Shown in pieces: positions 8,738-17,183 of a stretch of DNA of 64,000 nt. A model generated the notes under the pieces. The model made no database searches and was not told the DNA's origin. It saw only the letters and a program-made list of their open reading frames with translations. Position 1 is the first letter of the stretch. Each line of letters opens with the position of its first letter. Made by a program: the position numbers and the translations under genes. The DNA is from Sanguibacter suaedae (lineage in GTDB: Bacteria > Actinomycetota > Actinomycetes > Actinomycetales > Cellulomonadaceae), in the NCBI RefSeq assembly GCF_016342785.1, contig NZ_JAEINH010000001.1, positions 62,001 through 126,000 on the forward strand. The letters are read 5' to 3'.

Positions 8738-9721
8738 TCAGGCTCCGACGGACACCGCGAGGCGGTTGCGCCAGGGGTCGTCGAACCTCAGGACGGCGTC
8801 GGGGGTGCCGGCACCGTCGACCTCGGCGCGGACGCCGTGGTGGGCGAGGCGGTCCGTGAGGGCGGCGACGTCGTCGGCGGTGGGGACCACGAGGGACACC
8901 TCGCCGAGGCCGAGGGTCACGGCGCGCGGCCCGGCGCCCATGGACCGCCACGTGTTCATCGCCATGTGGTGGTGGTAGCCGCCCGCGGACACGAACAGGG
9001 CGCTCGGCATCTCGGCGGTCGCCGCGAAGCCCAGGGTGTCCACGTAGAAGCGGCGGGCCGACTCCACGTCGCCCACCTGGAGGTGGACGTGCCCGACGGT
9101 CGCCGCCGAGGCCTGGGGGGCGTCGGCCGCGGCCGTGGTGAGGTGCTCCTGGACGAACGCGTTCGGGTCGAGGGGCAGGCTGTCCATGACGACGCAGTCA
9201 CCGTCCCAGCGCCACTGGTCGCGCGGCCGGTCGACGTAGAGCTCGATGCCGTTGCCCTCCGGGTCGTCGAGGTAGAACGCCTCGGAGACGAGGTGGTCGG
9301 CGCTGCCCGTGTAGAGGGGTGCGGCGTGCTGGGCGACGCGGAGCATCGTCGCCGCGAGGTCGGTGCGGGTCTCGAAGAGGATCGCCGTGTGGAAGAGCCC
9401 CGCGGAGCCGCGCTGCGGCGCCGGCATGTCGGGCGCGTGCCGCAGGACGACGAGCGGCGTGGTCCCCCGGCCCAGGGTGACGACGCCGTCGCGGCGGTCC
9501 CCCGCGGCGGACGTGGCGCCCGGTGCGGCGTCGACCACGTCGAGCGCGATGGCCGTCGTGTAGAAGGCGACCATGGCGTCGAGGTCACGGACGTACAGGG
9601 TCACGGCGTCCATGGTGGTGGCGGCGGCCATGAGGTCGCCCGACGGCGTGCGAGGCGTCGGTGTGGCATCGAGGGCGGCGGCGCCGTTCGTGGCGCCGGG
9701 GACGATCATGGTGCGGCTCAT
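8738..9721 (-). CDS. Two-domain VOC dioxygenase (catechol 2,3-dioxygenase CatE type)
   Basis: At 327 residues this has two vicinal-oxygen-chelate modules: residues about 37-160 (VTLYVRDLDAMVAFY ... GNGIELYVDRP) and 190-327 (VGHVHLQVGDVESARRFY ... GGYHHHMAMNTW). The histidines of GLFHTAIL/GHVHLQV and GYHHHMAMNTW and the Glu of GIELY are candidate metal ligands, the pattern of CatE/MhqA-type extradiol ring-cleavage enzymes. AAGGAG precedes the ATG at 9721. The promoter holds a TTGA-N4-TCAA palindrome that recurs before the flavin monooxygenase at 56.4 kb. Quinone or catechol detoxification is the likely role. Confidence 0.85.
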   Translation of the reverse strand: MSRTMIVPGATNGAAALDATPTPRTPSGDLMAAATTMDAVTLYVRDLDAMVAFYTTAIALDVVDAAPGATSAAGDRRDGVVTLGRGTTPLVVLRHAPDMPAPQRGSAGLFHTAILFETRTDLAATMLRVAQHAAPLYTGSADHLVSEAFYLDDPEGNGIELYVDRPRDQWRWDGDCVVMDSLPLDPNAFVQEHLTTAAADAPQASAATVGHVHLQVGDVESARRFYVDTLGFAATAEMPSALFVSAGGYHHHMAMNTWRSMGAGPRAVTLGLGEVSLVVPTADDVAALTDRLAHHGVRAEVDGAGTPDAVLRFDDPWRNRLAVSVGA

Positions 9722-9762
9722 GGGGACTCCTTCGGTGGAGCAACCAGTTCACCATTCAATAG

Positions 9763-9774
9763 TTGAGACGTCAA
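9763..9774. promoter_or_regulatory. TTGA-N4-TCAA operator-like site
   Basis: AGTTGAGACGTCAAG lies in an AT-rich stretch about 40 bases upstream of the VOC gene start. The geometry resembles MarR-family sites, and the same core is found at 56464-56475. Confidence 0.5.
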
Positions 9775-9805
9775 GCATTATGCTCGAGGCCGAGCCGGCG
9801 ACCCG

Positions 9806-10357
9806 TCAGAGCCCGGGCAGCCCGGGCAGCCCGTCGATGCTCGTCGCGTTCTTCTGCGACCGGTACTCGGCCAACCCGTCCACGCCCTTCTTCTCGGCGG
9901 ACTGACGCAGGAGGTCGCGCTCCTGGGTCACGACGTCCATGACCGGCACGCCCCAGCCGCACGAGTCGCTCACCCGGTCGACGTCGACGGTGATCACCGC
10001 GCGGGTGCTCACGTGCGAGGGGTGCAGTGCGACGACCTCCTCGAAGGCCGAGGTCCCCGGGAGGTGGACGTGCCCGAGGCCGTGCAGCCGCACGATCCGT
10101 GGGCGCTGGTCGAACGACGTGAACATGATGCAGATGCGACCGTTCTCACGCAGGTGGGCGATGGTCTCCACCCCACTGCCCGTGAGGTCCACCCAGCCCA
10201 CGCGCCGCGGGCCCAGGACCGAGAACGAGTCCGCGCCCCGGGGCGAGACGTTGATGTGGCCGTCGGCCGCCAGCGGCGCGGTCGAGACGAACCACATCGG
10301 CTGCGCCGCGATCCAGCGCCGCAACGTGTCGTCGATCTCCTCGAAGAGCTTGCCCAT
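9806..10357 (-). CDS. Pyridoxamine 5'-phosphate oxidase family FMN protein
   Basis: The 183-residue product has the split-barrel flavin-binding pattern: MWFVSTAPLAADGHINVSPRG at the first strands, then VGWVDLTGSGVETIAHLREN and RICIMFTSF. It belongs to the PNPOx-like general oxidoreductase group whose substrate is usually unknown. The ATG at 10357 has no Shine-Dalgarno sequence but a TAGGGT box six bases upstream on its strand (10369-10364), so I infer a leaderless transcript. The C-terminal tail repeats LPGLPGL. Confidence 0.85.
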   Translation of the reverse strand: MGKLFEEIDDTLRRWIAAQPMWFVSTAPLAADGHINVSPRGADSFSVLGPRRVGWVDLTGSGVETIAHLRENGRICIMFTSFDQRPRIVRLHGLGHVHLPGTSAFEEVVALHPSHVSTRAVITVDVDRVSDSCGWGVPVMDVVTQERDLLRQSAEKKGVDGLAEYRSQKNATSIDGLPGLPGL

Positions 10358-10404
10358 GCCTGGACCCTAGCGGAGGGCCGTGCCGCAGTGAACGACGCGG
10401 CCGG

Positions 10405-11073
10405 TCATCGGGCCGCGGCCTCGATGTTCCGGCGCACCACCGGCACACCGGGCCCGTCGAGCTCGTCGAGGTACGCCTCACGCCCGGCCATGGCCATGAC
10501 GAGGGCGAGCGTCGACCCGGTCACCAGCGGGCCGGAACCCGCCACGAACGGGCCGTCGTCGGCGCGCAGCTCGACGCCGGCGGCCATGGTGCGGCTGTTC
10601 ACGGCGAAGTTCTCCCGAACATAGAAGTCGGCGACCGCGGTGAGCGCGTCGACCCCCGGCGTGCGGGCGATGCCGAGGGGGCGCCGGACGTCCTGGGCGT
10701 GGACGAGCACCTCGCCCAGGTAGGCGGCGGTGTGACCCGTGGGCGCCACCGTGCTGGTGACGACGGCACGGAACCGCTCGAAGGTCTCCGCGGGCGTCGC
10801 GCCGCGGTGCTCGGTCATGCGCCGCTGGTTGTGCACGTCGGTGCGGAAGCGCGCACCCACGATGCTCCGCAGCCACGCCCACCGGCCGGTGCTCGCCGCC
10901 GCGACGAGGTGCGCGACGACCTCCTCGACGTCCCACCGCCCGCACAGGGTGGCGTGCCGCCACTGCTCGGGCACCAGGTCGGCGAGGTCCTCCGCGAGCG
11001 CGGCGCGCTCCTCGTGGACGAACGCCCAGAGCTCGGTGTCGCTGCGGACCGGTCCGCCCGTCGTGCCGCTCAT
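10405..11073 (-). CDS. Mycothiol-dependent maleylpyruvate isomerase-like protein (DinB fold)
   Basis: This 222-residue protein has the TIGR03083 pattern: an N-terminal four-helix region with LCGRWDVEEVVAHLVAAAS, a mid helix starting NQRRMTEHRG, and YLGEVLVHAQDVRRPLGI, where the His residues (about 52 and 135) are candidate metal ligands. Members use mycothiol or act as uncharacterised thiol-linked enzymes. Its ATG overlaps the stop of the upstream paralogue by four bases (ATGA), so the two are co-translated. The two proteins are clearly homologous and of near-equal length, probably an old duplication. Confidence 0.85.
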   Translation of the reverse strand: MSGTTGGPVRSDTELWAFVHEERAALAEDLADLVPEQWRHATLCGRWDVEEVVAHLVAAASTGRWAWLRSIVGARFRTDVHNQRRMTEHRGATPAETFERFRAVVTSTVAPTGHTAAYLGEVLVHAQDVRRPLGIARTPGVDALTAVADFYVRENFAVNSRTMAAGVELRADDGPFVAGSGPLVTGSTLALVMAMAGREAYLDELDGPGVPVVRRNIEAAAR

Positions 11074-11741
11074 CGGTCACCCTCCTGCTGGGTCGTCGGG
11101 ACGGGCTGTGCAGCGAGCACGAGGCGGGGCGCGCCCGGCCCGTCGAACCTCTCCTGCGGCACGGGGCGCCCGGAGACGGCGAGGAGCAGGTCGACCGCGT
11201 CGGCCGCCACGCCCTCTCCCGTTCCCCACGACTCGCCGGTGCTGCGGTCGACGAGGCGCAGCCCGGCGGCGCGCTCGCGCCCGCCCCCGAAAGTGACGGG
11301 GGTGCGGAGCTGGTAGGCGAGGGCCTGCGTGACGGCCCGCGCCGGGTAGGCGCCGGGGATGCCGAGGGGACGTCGGACGTCCTCGCCGTGGACGACGGCC
11401 TCGACGAGCCGGGTGGCGAGGTTCACGGGAGGGGTCCGGGTGAGGTCCACCGCGTCCCGGAGCGCGCCGAGCGTGGCCCGCGGGTCGTCGCGCTTGTGCC
11501 GGGCGATCCCCCGCGCGTTGGCGCGGTCGAAGTCCATGTGTGCGGCGAGGAGGTCGCGGACGAAGGAGACCCGCCCCGTGCGGGCGGTGTCGACGAGGTG
11601 CGCGACGACGTCGTGCACGTCCCAGCCGGGGCAGAGCGAGGGCGTGCGCCACGCCGCGTCCGACACCCCGGTGAGGTCGTCGAGGAGCCGTCGGCGTTCC
11701 GCGTGGACGTCCTCCCAGACCGTTGCTGCCCCTGCTCGCAT
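11070..11741 (-). CDS. Mycothiol-dependent maleylpyruvate isomerase-like protein, paralogue
   Basis: The 223-residue product repeats the features of its downstream neighbour: LCPGWDVHDVVAHLVDTAR, then NARGIARHKRDDP, and RLVEAVVHGEDVRRPLGI. The ATG at 11741 has GGAG five bases upstream and gives a length matching the paralogue; the in-frame extension to 11831 would run into the divergent HxlR gene. First gene of a two-gene operon divergent from the HxlR regulator, which probably controls it. Confidence 0.83.
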   Translation of the reverse strand: MRAGAATVWEDVHAERRRLLDDLTGVSDAAWRTPSLCPGWDVHDVVAHLVDTARTGRVSFVRDLLAAHMDFDRANARGIARHKRDDPRATLGALRDAVDLTRTPPVNLATRLVEAVVHGEDVRRPLGIPGAYPARAVTQALAYQLRTPVTFGGGRERAAGLRLVDRSTGESWGTGEGVAADAVDLLLAVSGRPVPQERFDGPGAPRLVLAAQPVPTTQQEGDR

Positions 11742-11804
11742 GTCGTCTCCGTCTCTGGCGGGTCCGGCCACCGGGATCGGCGCTACGAACACTGAAGCAG
11801 ACGC

Positions 11805-11824
11805 TACTGCAATCGTAGTACGAT
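11805..11824. promoter_or_regulatory. HxlR-type operator overlapping a leaderless promoter
   Basis: TACT (11805-11808) and AGTA (11817-11820) are spaced by 8 bases, close to the TACT-N7-AGTA box of YodB/HxlR regulators. Overlapping it is ATCGTAGTACGAT (11812-11824), an odd-length palindrome whose right half TACGAT is the -10 box six bases before the HxlR start. Binding would block both divergent promoters. Confidence 0.5.
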
Positions 11825-11830
11825 CTGTCA

Positions 11831-12544
11831 ATGGCTTCTCGGCGGACGTACGGCTCCTACGACGACGGCTGCGCCGCCGCCCACGCGCTCGACCTCGTCG
11901 GCGAGCGGTGGACGCTCATCGTGGTCCGCGAGCTCCTCCTCGGCCCCAAGCGGTTCACCGACCTCCAGCGGGACGTCCTCGGGATCGGGCCGGCCGTCCT
12001 CACCCAGCGCCTGCACGACCTCGAGGACGTCGGGGTCGTCGACCGTCGCCGGCTCCCCGGCCCCGGCCGGGTCGAGGCGTACGGGCTCACCGCATGGGGC
12101 CACGAGCTCGAGGCCGTGAACACCGCGCTCTCCCGCTGGGCCGTCGCGTCCCCCACGCTGCCGCTCGAGGCCGGGATGAGCCCCGACACCGTGGTCCTCG
12201 CGATGCGCGCCCACGCCCGCCCGGTCCCCGGGCGCGGCCGGCGGGTGGCGGGCGAGCCCGGCGCGGCGGAGGAGCGCGTCGCGCTCCACCTCACCGACTC
12301 CCGGCGCCCCGGCGCGGAGCCCGTGACGTACCTGGCGCGCCTGACCGACGACGCCACCACCGTCGTGCGGTCGCCGGATCCCGGGCCGGTCGACGCCGAG
12401 GCATGGGCGACCACGACGGACTGGAAGGCGTGCATCATCGGTGGCGCGCCCCTCGAGGGCCTCCCCGACGTCCGGACCACGGGTAGCCCAGCCGCGGTCC
12501 GCAGGCTGATCGACGCGACCTGCCTCCAGGTGCGTCGCCCCTAG
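11831..12544 (+). CDS. HxlR-family transcriptional regulator
   Basis: The 237-residue protein opens with the HxlR winged helix: CAAAHALDLVGERWTLIVVR, then LLLGPKRFTDLQRDV, IGPAVLTQRLHDLEDVGVV. The conserved N-terminal Cys (residue 15) is the redox-sensing position in YodB-like members. An additional C-terminal domain of about 110 residues is common in actinobacterial members and may bind a ligand. No ribosome-binding site is visible; TACGAT six bases before ATG suggests a leaderless message. It is divergent from the two DinB-fold genes. Confidence 0.88.
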   Translation: MASRRTYGSYDDGCAAAHALDLVGERWTLIVVRELLLGPKRFTDLQRDVLGIGPAVLTQRLHDLEDVGVVDRRRLPGPGRVEAYGLTAWGHELEAVNTALSRWAVASPTLPLEAGMSPDTVVLAMRAHARPVPGRGRRVAGEPGAAEERVALHLTDSRRPGAEPVTYLARLTDDATTVVRSPDPGPVDAEAWATTTDWKACIIGGAPLEGLPDVRTTGSPAAVRRLIDATCLQVRRP

Positions 12545-12547
12545 GGT
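12542..12547 (+). promoter_or_regulatory. -10 box of the moeA operon (TAGGGT)
   Basis: TAGGGT begins inside the HxlR stop codon and ends six bases before the moeA ATG. Only nine bases separate the two genes and no Shine-Dalgarno sequence fits, so a leaderless start is likely. Confidence 0.5.
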
Positions 12548-12553
12548 GGGTGC

Positions 12554-13786
12554 ATGGCCTCCGCTCCGCTGCGCACCGTCCGAGAGCACCAGCAGCGCGC
12601 CCTCGCCCTGTGCTCCCCGCTGCCCGCCCACCGCATGCCGCTCGGCGACGCCCACGGGCTCGTCCTCGCCTCGCCCGTGGTGGCAGCCACGGACACCCCG
12701 CCGTTCGACAACTCCGCGATGGACGGCTTCGCGGTCCACGCCGGCGACGTCACGGGCGCCTCGCCCGACGCGCCCGTGACGCTCCGCGTGGTGGGCGACG
12801 TCCCCGCCGGGTCACCCACCGACCCGCCCCTCCGGCCCGGCGAGGCCGTCCGCATCATGACCGGGGCGCCCCTCCCGACGGACGCCACGGCCGTCGTGCC
12901 CGTCGAGCACACCGACGTGCCCACGGGTCCCGGCGACCTGCCCGCGCACGTCGCGGTCCGGGCGGCTGCCGCGCCCGGGGTCCACGTCCGCCGCGCCGGG
13001 GAGGACACCCGTGCCGGGGACGTCGTCCTCGACGAGGGTGCGGTCCTCACAGCGCGCGCCGTCGCGGCCGCCGCGAGCGCCGGCTGCCCCGAGGTGACCG
13101 TCCGTCCGCGCCCGTGCGTGGGGATCCTGTCGACGGGGACGGAGCTCGTCACCCCGGGGACGCCCCTGGAGCGCGGGCAGATCCCCGACTCCAACTCCTA
13201 CCTCCTCGCGGCCGCCGTCGAGGAGGCCGGCGGGATCGCGGTGCGTGTGGGCGGGGTCGGCGACGACGCCGCGTCCTTCGCGGCCGCGCTCACCCAGCTC
13301 GCGGCGAGCGTCGACCTCGTGGTCACCACGGGTGGTGTGAGCGTCGGGGCGTTCGACGTGGTCCGCGAGGTCCTCGACGCCGCGGGGGACGTGGAGTTCG
13401 TGCCCGTGGCCATGCAGCCCGGCAAGCCCCAGGGTCTCGGCACGTGGCAGGGCACCCCCGTCATCACGCTGCCGGGCAACCCGGTGAGCGCGTTCGTGTC
13501 GTTCGAGGCGTTCGTGCGGCCCGTGCTGCGGCGCCTCGCGGGGCACGCCGACGAGCACCGCCCCACCGTGGTCCTGCGCGCCGTCGAGGGCTGGCGGTCG
13601 CCGCCCGGGCGCGAGCAGCACATGCCCGTGCGCACCGTCGACGGTGGCGTGGTCCCGGCCACCGGGCGCGGCTCCGGGTCGCACCTCGTGGCGAGCCTCG
13701 CGCTCGCCGACGGGCTGGCCGTGGTGCCCGCCGACACCACCGAGGTGGTGGCGGGCGACGACGTGACCGTGGTGCTCCTGCCGTGA
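12554..13786 (+). CDS. moeA: Molybdopterin molybdotransferase
   Basis: At 410 residues it matches MoeA: DNSAMDGFAV (about residue 53), RIMTGAPLP (about 97), ILSTGTELV (about 190), TTGGVSVGAFD (about 257), MQPGKPQGLG (about 287) and LPGNPVSAFVSFE (about 305), then the C-terminal domain IV. It inserts molybdate into adenylylated molybdopterin in the cytoplasm, the last general step of molybdenum cofactor synthesis. Its stop overlaps the GTG start of mobA by four bases, which couples their translation. Confidence 0.96.
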   Translation: MASAPLRTVREHQQRALALCSPLPAHRMPLGDAHGLVLASPVVAATDTPPFDNSAMDGFAVHAGDVTGASPDAPVTLRVVGDVPAGSPTDPPLRPGEAVRIMTGAPLPTDATAVVPVEHTDVPTGPGDLPAHVAVRAAAAPGVHVRRAGEDTRAGDVVLDEGAVLTARAVAAAASAGCPEVTVRPRPCVGILSTGTELVTPGTPLERGQIPDSNSYLLAAAVEEAGGIAVRVGGVGDDAASFAAALTQLAASVDLVVTTGGVSVGAFDVVREVLDAAGDVEFVPVAMQPGKPQGLGTWQGTPVITLPGNPVSAFVSFEAFVRPVLRRLAGHADEHRPTVVLRAVEGWRSPPGREQHMPVRTVDGGVVPATGRGSGSHLVASLALADGLAVVPADTTEVVAGDDVTVVLLP

Positions 13787-14409
13787 CGCACGACGCGGTG
13801 GTCCTCGCGGGTGGCCGGGGGCAGCGGATCGGCGGGGACAAGCCGGCCGTCGTGGTCGCCGGGCGGCGCCTGCTCGACCACGCCCTCGACGCGGTGCACG
13901 ACGCGCGGGCCGTGGTGGTCGTCGGCCCGGAGGGCGTCCTGGGCGCGGGCGCCGCGACCCCGGGCATCGGGGTCACGCAGGAGGACCCGCCGTACGGCGG
14001 ACCCGTGGCGGGGATCGCCGCGGGACTCGCGTGGCTCGACGAGCACGTGCCGCTCGACGCCGACCGCCCCGTGCTGCTCCTCGCGTGCGACGTCCCGTGG
14101 GCACGCCGGCTGGTGCCGCGTCTGCTCGACGCGTGGTCGGCGCGCACCGACGGCACCGAGGGCGTGCACGTCGAGGCGGACGGGCGCGCCCAGTGGCTCG
14201 TCGGCGTGTACTCGCGGGCGGCGCTGCGACGCGCGGTCCGCGGGGTGGTCGGCGAGCCGGGCGGTCTCCGGGACGCGCCGGTGCGCCGGCTCGTCGGGCA
14301 CCTCGCGCTCGCCACGGTCGACGACCCGGACGGCCTGAGCCTCGACGTGGACACGTGGGACGATGTCGAGCGCACGGCTCGCCGCCTCGAGGAGGACTCC
14401 GCACCATGA
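13783..14409 (+). CDS. mobA: Molybdenum cofactor guanylyltransferase (MobA-like NTP transferase)
   Basis: The 208-residue product has the nucleotidyltransferase signature VVLAGGRGQRIGGDKP at residues 5-20 and the metal-binding ACDVPW near 103. It would transfer GMP to molybdenum cofactor to give the bis-MGD form. Start is the GTG at 13783 within GTGA; stop overlaps the next start as ATGA. The residue order fits MobA, although CTP- or sugar-specific relatives share the fold, so specificity rests on the moeA context. Confidence 0.9.
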   Translation: MTHDAVVLAGGRGQRIGGDKPAVVVAGRRLLDHALDAVHDARAVVVVGPEGVLGAGAATPGIGVTQEDPPYGGPVAGIAAGLAWLDEHVPLDADRPVLLLACDVPWARRLVPRLLDAWSARTDGTEGVHVEADGRAQWLVGVYSRAALRRAVRGVVGEPGGLRDAPVRRLVGHLALATVDDPDGLSLDVDTWDDVERTARRLEEDSAP

Positions 14410-14708
14410 CCGACCTCACCACCCCCGGCACGGACGGCGCGACCGACCCAGCCGAATCGACCCTCCCCGCGTGGGTCGACGCCCTCGCCGCTGAGCTCGG
14501 CATCGATCCGGCCGTCGTCGACCTCAAGGGGGTCCTCGACGTGGCGCGCGACGCCGCGCACAACGTCGAGCGCCCGGCAGCCCCCCTGACGACGTTCATG
14601 GTCGGGTACGCGGCCGGGGTGAGCGGCCGGCCGGTCGCGGACGTCCTCGCGGTCGCGAGCGCTCTCGCGCTGCGCAGCGCGGACCAGCAGCCCGGCATCA
14701 CCGGCTGA
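14406..14708 (+). CDS. DUF6457 family protein, molybdenum cofactor operon
   Basis: The 100-residue protein (LPAWVDALAAELGIDPAVVD ... FMVGYAAGVSG) matches the small helical DUF6457 domain that in other actinobacteria often follows, or is fused to, MobA. Four-base overlap with mobA implies co-translation. It probably assists molybdenum cofactor maturation, but no catalytic residues are evident and this is inference from context. Confidence 0.82.
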   Translation: MTDLTTPGTDGATDPAESTLPAWVDALAAELGIDPAVVDLKGVLDVARDAAHNVERPAAPLTTFMVGYAAGVSGRPVADVLAVASALALRSADQQPGITG

Positions 14709-14748
14709 CGGCCCGGCGGAGCAGCCCTCCCACCCGGCGCGTCAGCCG
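14702..14748. terminator. Convergent hairpin terminator
   Basis: CGGCTGACG (14702-14710) and CGTCAGCCG (14740-14748) form a 9-bp stem that includes both convergent stop codons; a further 4-bp match follows after two mismatches. Confidence 0.5.
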
Positions 14749-17114
14749 CCGACGTACGCCGCGAGGTGCTCCCCGGTGATCGTGGACCGCGCGGCCACGA
14801 GGTCCGCGGGCGTGCCCTCGAAGACGACGCGCCCGCCGTCGTGCCCGGCGCCGGGACCGAGGTCGATGATCCAGTCGGCGTGGGCCATGACGGCCTGGTG
14901 GTGCTCGACGACGACGACCGTCCTGCCGGAGTCGACGAGGCGGTCGAGGAGGCCCAGAAGGTTCTCCACGTCCGCGAGGTGCAGGCCCGTCGTGGGCTCG
15001 TCGAGGACGTAGACACCGCCGTCGCCCCCCATGTGGGTGGCGAGGCGCAGCCGCTGCCGCTCACCGCCCGACAGGGTGGTGAGCGGCTGGCCGAGGCGCA
15101 GGTACCCGAGGCCGACGTCGGCGAGCCGGTCGAGGACGGTCCGCGCGGCCGGGATGCGGGTCTCCCCAGACCCGAAGAGCTCGAGCGCCTCGGTGACGGG
15201 CATCTCGAGGACCTCGGCGATGTTCCTGCCGCCCAGCCGGTAGTCGAGGACCTCGGCCCGGAAGCGTCGGCCCTCGCACTCCTCGCACGTGGTGGCGACG
15301 GTCTCCATGACCCCGAGCTCGGTGTACACCACCCCGGCCCCGTTGCACGTGGGGCACGCGCCCTCGGAGTTGGCGCTGAACAGGGCGGGCTTGACGCCGT
15401 TGGCCTTGGCGAACGCCTTGCGGACGGGCTCGAGGAGACCCGTGTACGTGGCGGGGTTGGAGCGTCGGGAACCCCGGATGGCGCCCTGGTCCACGACCAC
15501 CACACCGTCGCGGCGCGCGAGGTTCCCGTGGATGAGGGAGCTCTTGCCCGACCCGGCGACGCCGGTGACGACCGTGAGGACACCGGTGGGGACGTCCACG
15601 TCCACGTCCTGGAGGTTGTTCTGCCGTGCGCCCCGGATCTCGAGGGCACCCGTGGGTTCACGAACGGTGTCCTTGACCTTCGCGCGGTCGTCGAGGTGGC
15701 GCCCGGTGAGGGTGCCGCTGCTGCGCAGCCCGTCGACGGGGCCCTCGTAGCAGAGCGTCCCACCGGCGTTGCCGGCCCCGGGTCCGAGGTCGACGACGTG
15801 GTCGGCGATCTCGATCGTCTCCGGCTTGTGCTCGACGACGAGGACGGTGTTGCCCTTGTCCCGCAGCTGCAGGAGGAGGGCGTTCATGCGCTGCACGTCG
15901 TGCGGGTGCAGCCCGATGGTGGGCTCGTCGAAGATGTACGTGACGTCCGTGAGCGCGGACCCGAGGTGGCGGATCATCTTGGTGCGCTGCGACTCCCCGC
16001 CCGAGAGGGACCCTGCGGGCCGGTCGAGGGACAGGTACCCGAGGCCGATGTCGACGAACGAGTCGAGCGTCGCGGAGAGCGTGGACAGCAGGGGGGCGAC
16101 GGACGGCTCGTCGAGGCCGCGCACCCACGCGGCGAGGTCGCTGATCTGCATTGCGCACGCCTCGGCGATGCTGATCCCGGCGACCTTCGAGGACCGCGCG
16201 CCCTCGTTGAGGCGGGTGCCGTCGCACTCCGGGCACCGCGTGAAGGTCACGGCCCGGTCGACGAAGGCCCGCACGTGCGGCTGCATCGCCTCGCGGTCCT
16301 TGGACAGGATGGACTTCTGCAGCTTGGGGATGAGCCCCTCGTAGGTGACGTTGATGCCGTCGGCCTTGATCTTGGTGGGTTCCTTGTGGAGGAGGTCGTC
16401 GAGCTCGCGCCTGGTGAAGTCGCGGATCGGCTTGTCGGGGTCGAAGAACCCGCTGTTCGAGTAGATCCGTCCGTACCAGCCGTCGGCGCTGTACCCGGGG
16501 ATGGTGAAGGGCCCCTCGGCGAGGGACTTCGAGTCGTCGTACAGCTGGGTGAGGTCGATGTCCGTCACCCGGCCCGTGCCCTCGCACCGGGGGCACATGC
16601 CCCCGGTGACGGTGAACTCGCGACGCTCCTTGACGGACCGGCCGCCCGTCTCGAACGTCACCGCGCCCGCCCCGCTCATGGACGCCACGTTGAACGAGAA
16701 CGCCTGCGGGGAGCCGACGTGCGGGTCCCCCAGCCGGCTGAACAGGATGCGCAGGAGGGCGTTCGCGTCGGTCGCGGTGCCCACCGTGGACCGCGGGTTG
16801 GCACCCATGCGCTCCTGGTCGACGACGATGGCCGTGGTGAGGCCCTCGAGGACGTCCACGTCGGGCCTGGACTGCGACGGCATGAAGCCCTGGAGGAACG
16901 CGCTGTACGTCTCGTTGATCATGCGCCGCGACTCCGCGGCGACGGTCGCGAACACCAGGGAGCTCTTCCCGGACCCGGACACCCCGGTGAAGACGGTGAG
17001 CCGTCGCTTGGGGATCTCGACGCTCACGTCGCGGAGGTTGTTCTCCCGCGCCCCCTGCACCCGCAGGACGTCGTGGCTGTCGGCGGCGTGGATCTCCTGC
17101 GCTCGGCTGGTCAC
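14742..17114 (-). CDS. UvrA-like double ABC ATPase (UvrA2/drug-resistance type)
   Basis: The 790-residue protein has two ABC cassettes: Walker A GVSGSGKSS (residues 44-52) and GVAGSGKSS (about 520), signatures LSGGESQR (about 373) and LSGGERQRLR (about 683). Zinc-type cysteine pairs occur near 171 (CPRC), 293 (CPEC), 584 (CPTC) and 614 (CEEC). At about 150 residues shorter than true UvrA (about 950), it probably lacks the UvrB-binding region, typical of class II UvrA proteins linked to antibiotic self-resistance or unknown roles. Start is a GTG whose AGGAG abuts it; CACGAT lies six bases upstream, so a leaderless start is possible. Confidence 0.9.
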   Translation of the reverse strand: MTSRAQEIHAADSHDVLRVQGARENNLRDVSVEIPKRRLTVFTGVSGSGKSSLVFATVAAESRRMINETYSAFLQGFMPSQSRPDVDVLEGLTTAIVVDQERMGANPRSTVGTATDANALLRILFSRLGDPHVGSPQAFSFNVASMSGAGAVTFETGGRSVKERREFTVTGGMCPRCEGTGRVTDIDLTQLYDDSKSLAEGPFTIPGYSADGWYGRIYSNSGFFDPDKPIRDFTRRELDDLLHKEPTKIKADGINVTYEGLIPKLQKSILSKDREAMQPHVRAFVDRAVTFTRCPECDGTRLNEGARSSKVAGISIAEACAMQISDLAAWVRGLDEPSVAPLLSTLSATLDSFVDIGLGYLSLDRPAGSLSGGESQRTKMIRHLGSALTDVTYIFDEPTIGLHPHDVQRMNALLLQLRDKGNTVLVVEHKPETIEIADHVVDLGPGAGNAGGTLCYEGPVDGLRSSGTLTGRHLDDRAKVKDTVREPTGALEIRGARQNNLQDVDVDVPTGVLTVVTGVAGSGKSSLIHGNLARRDGVVVVDQGAIRGSRRSNPATYTGLLEPVRKAFAKANGVKPALFSANSEGACPTCNGAGVVYTELGVMETVATTCEECEGRRFRAEVLDYRLGGRNIAEVLEMPVTEALELFGSGETRIPAARTVLDRLADVGLGYLRLGQPLTTLSGGERQRLRLATHMGGDGGVYVLDEPTTGLHLADVENLLGLLDRLVDSGRTVVVVEHHQAVMAHADWIIDLGPGAGHDGGRVVFEGTPADLVAARSTITGEHLAAYVGG

Positions 17115-17183
17115 CTCCTGATCGTGCCACCCCAGGCTCCACCTGCACAGGGTGCGTGCCCGGATGACCGTGCCCGGGCGACG

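Noticed and set aside
14742-17114. Canonical uvrA of nucleotide excision repair
   Set aside because: At 790 residues it is too short, and seems to lack the UvrB-binding region; a UvrA2-type protein fits better.
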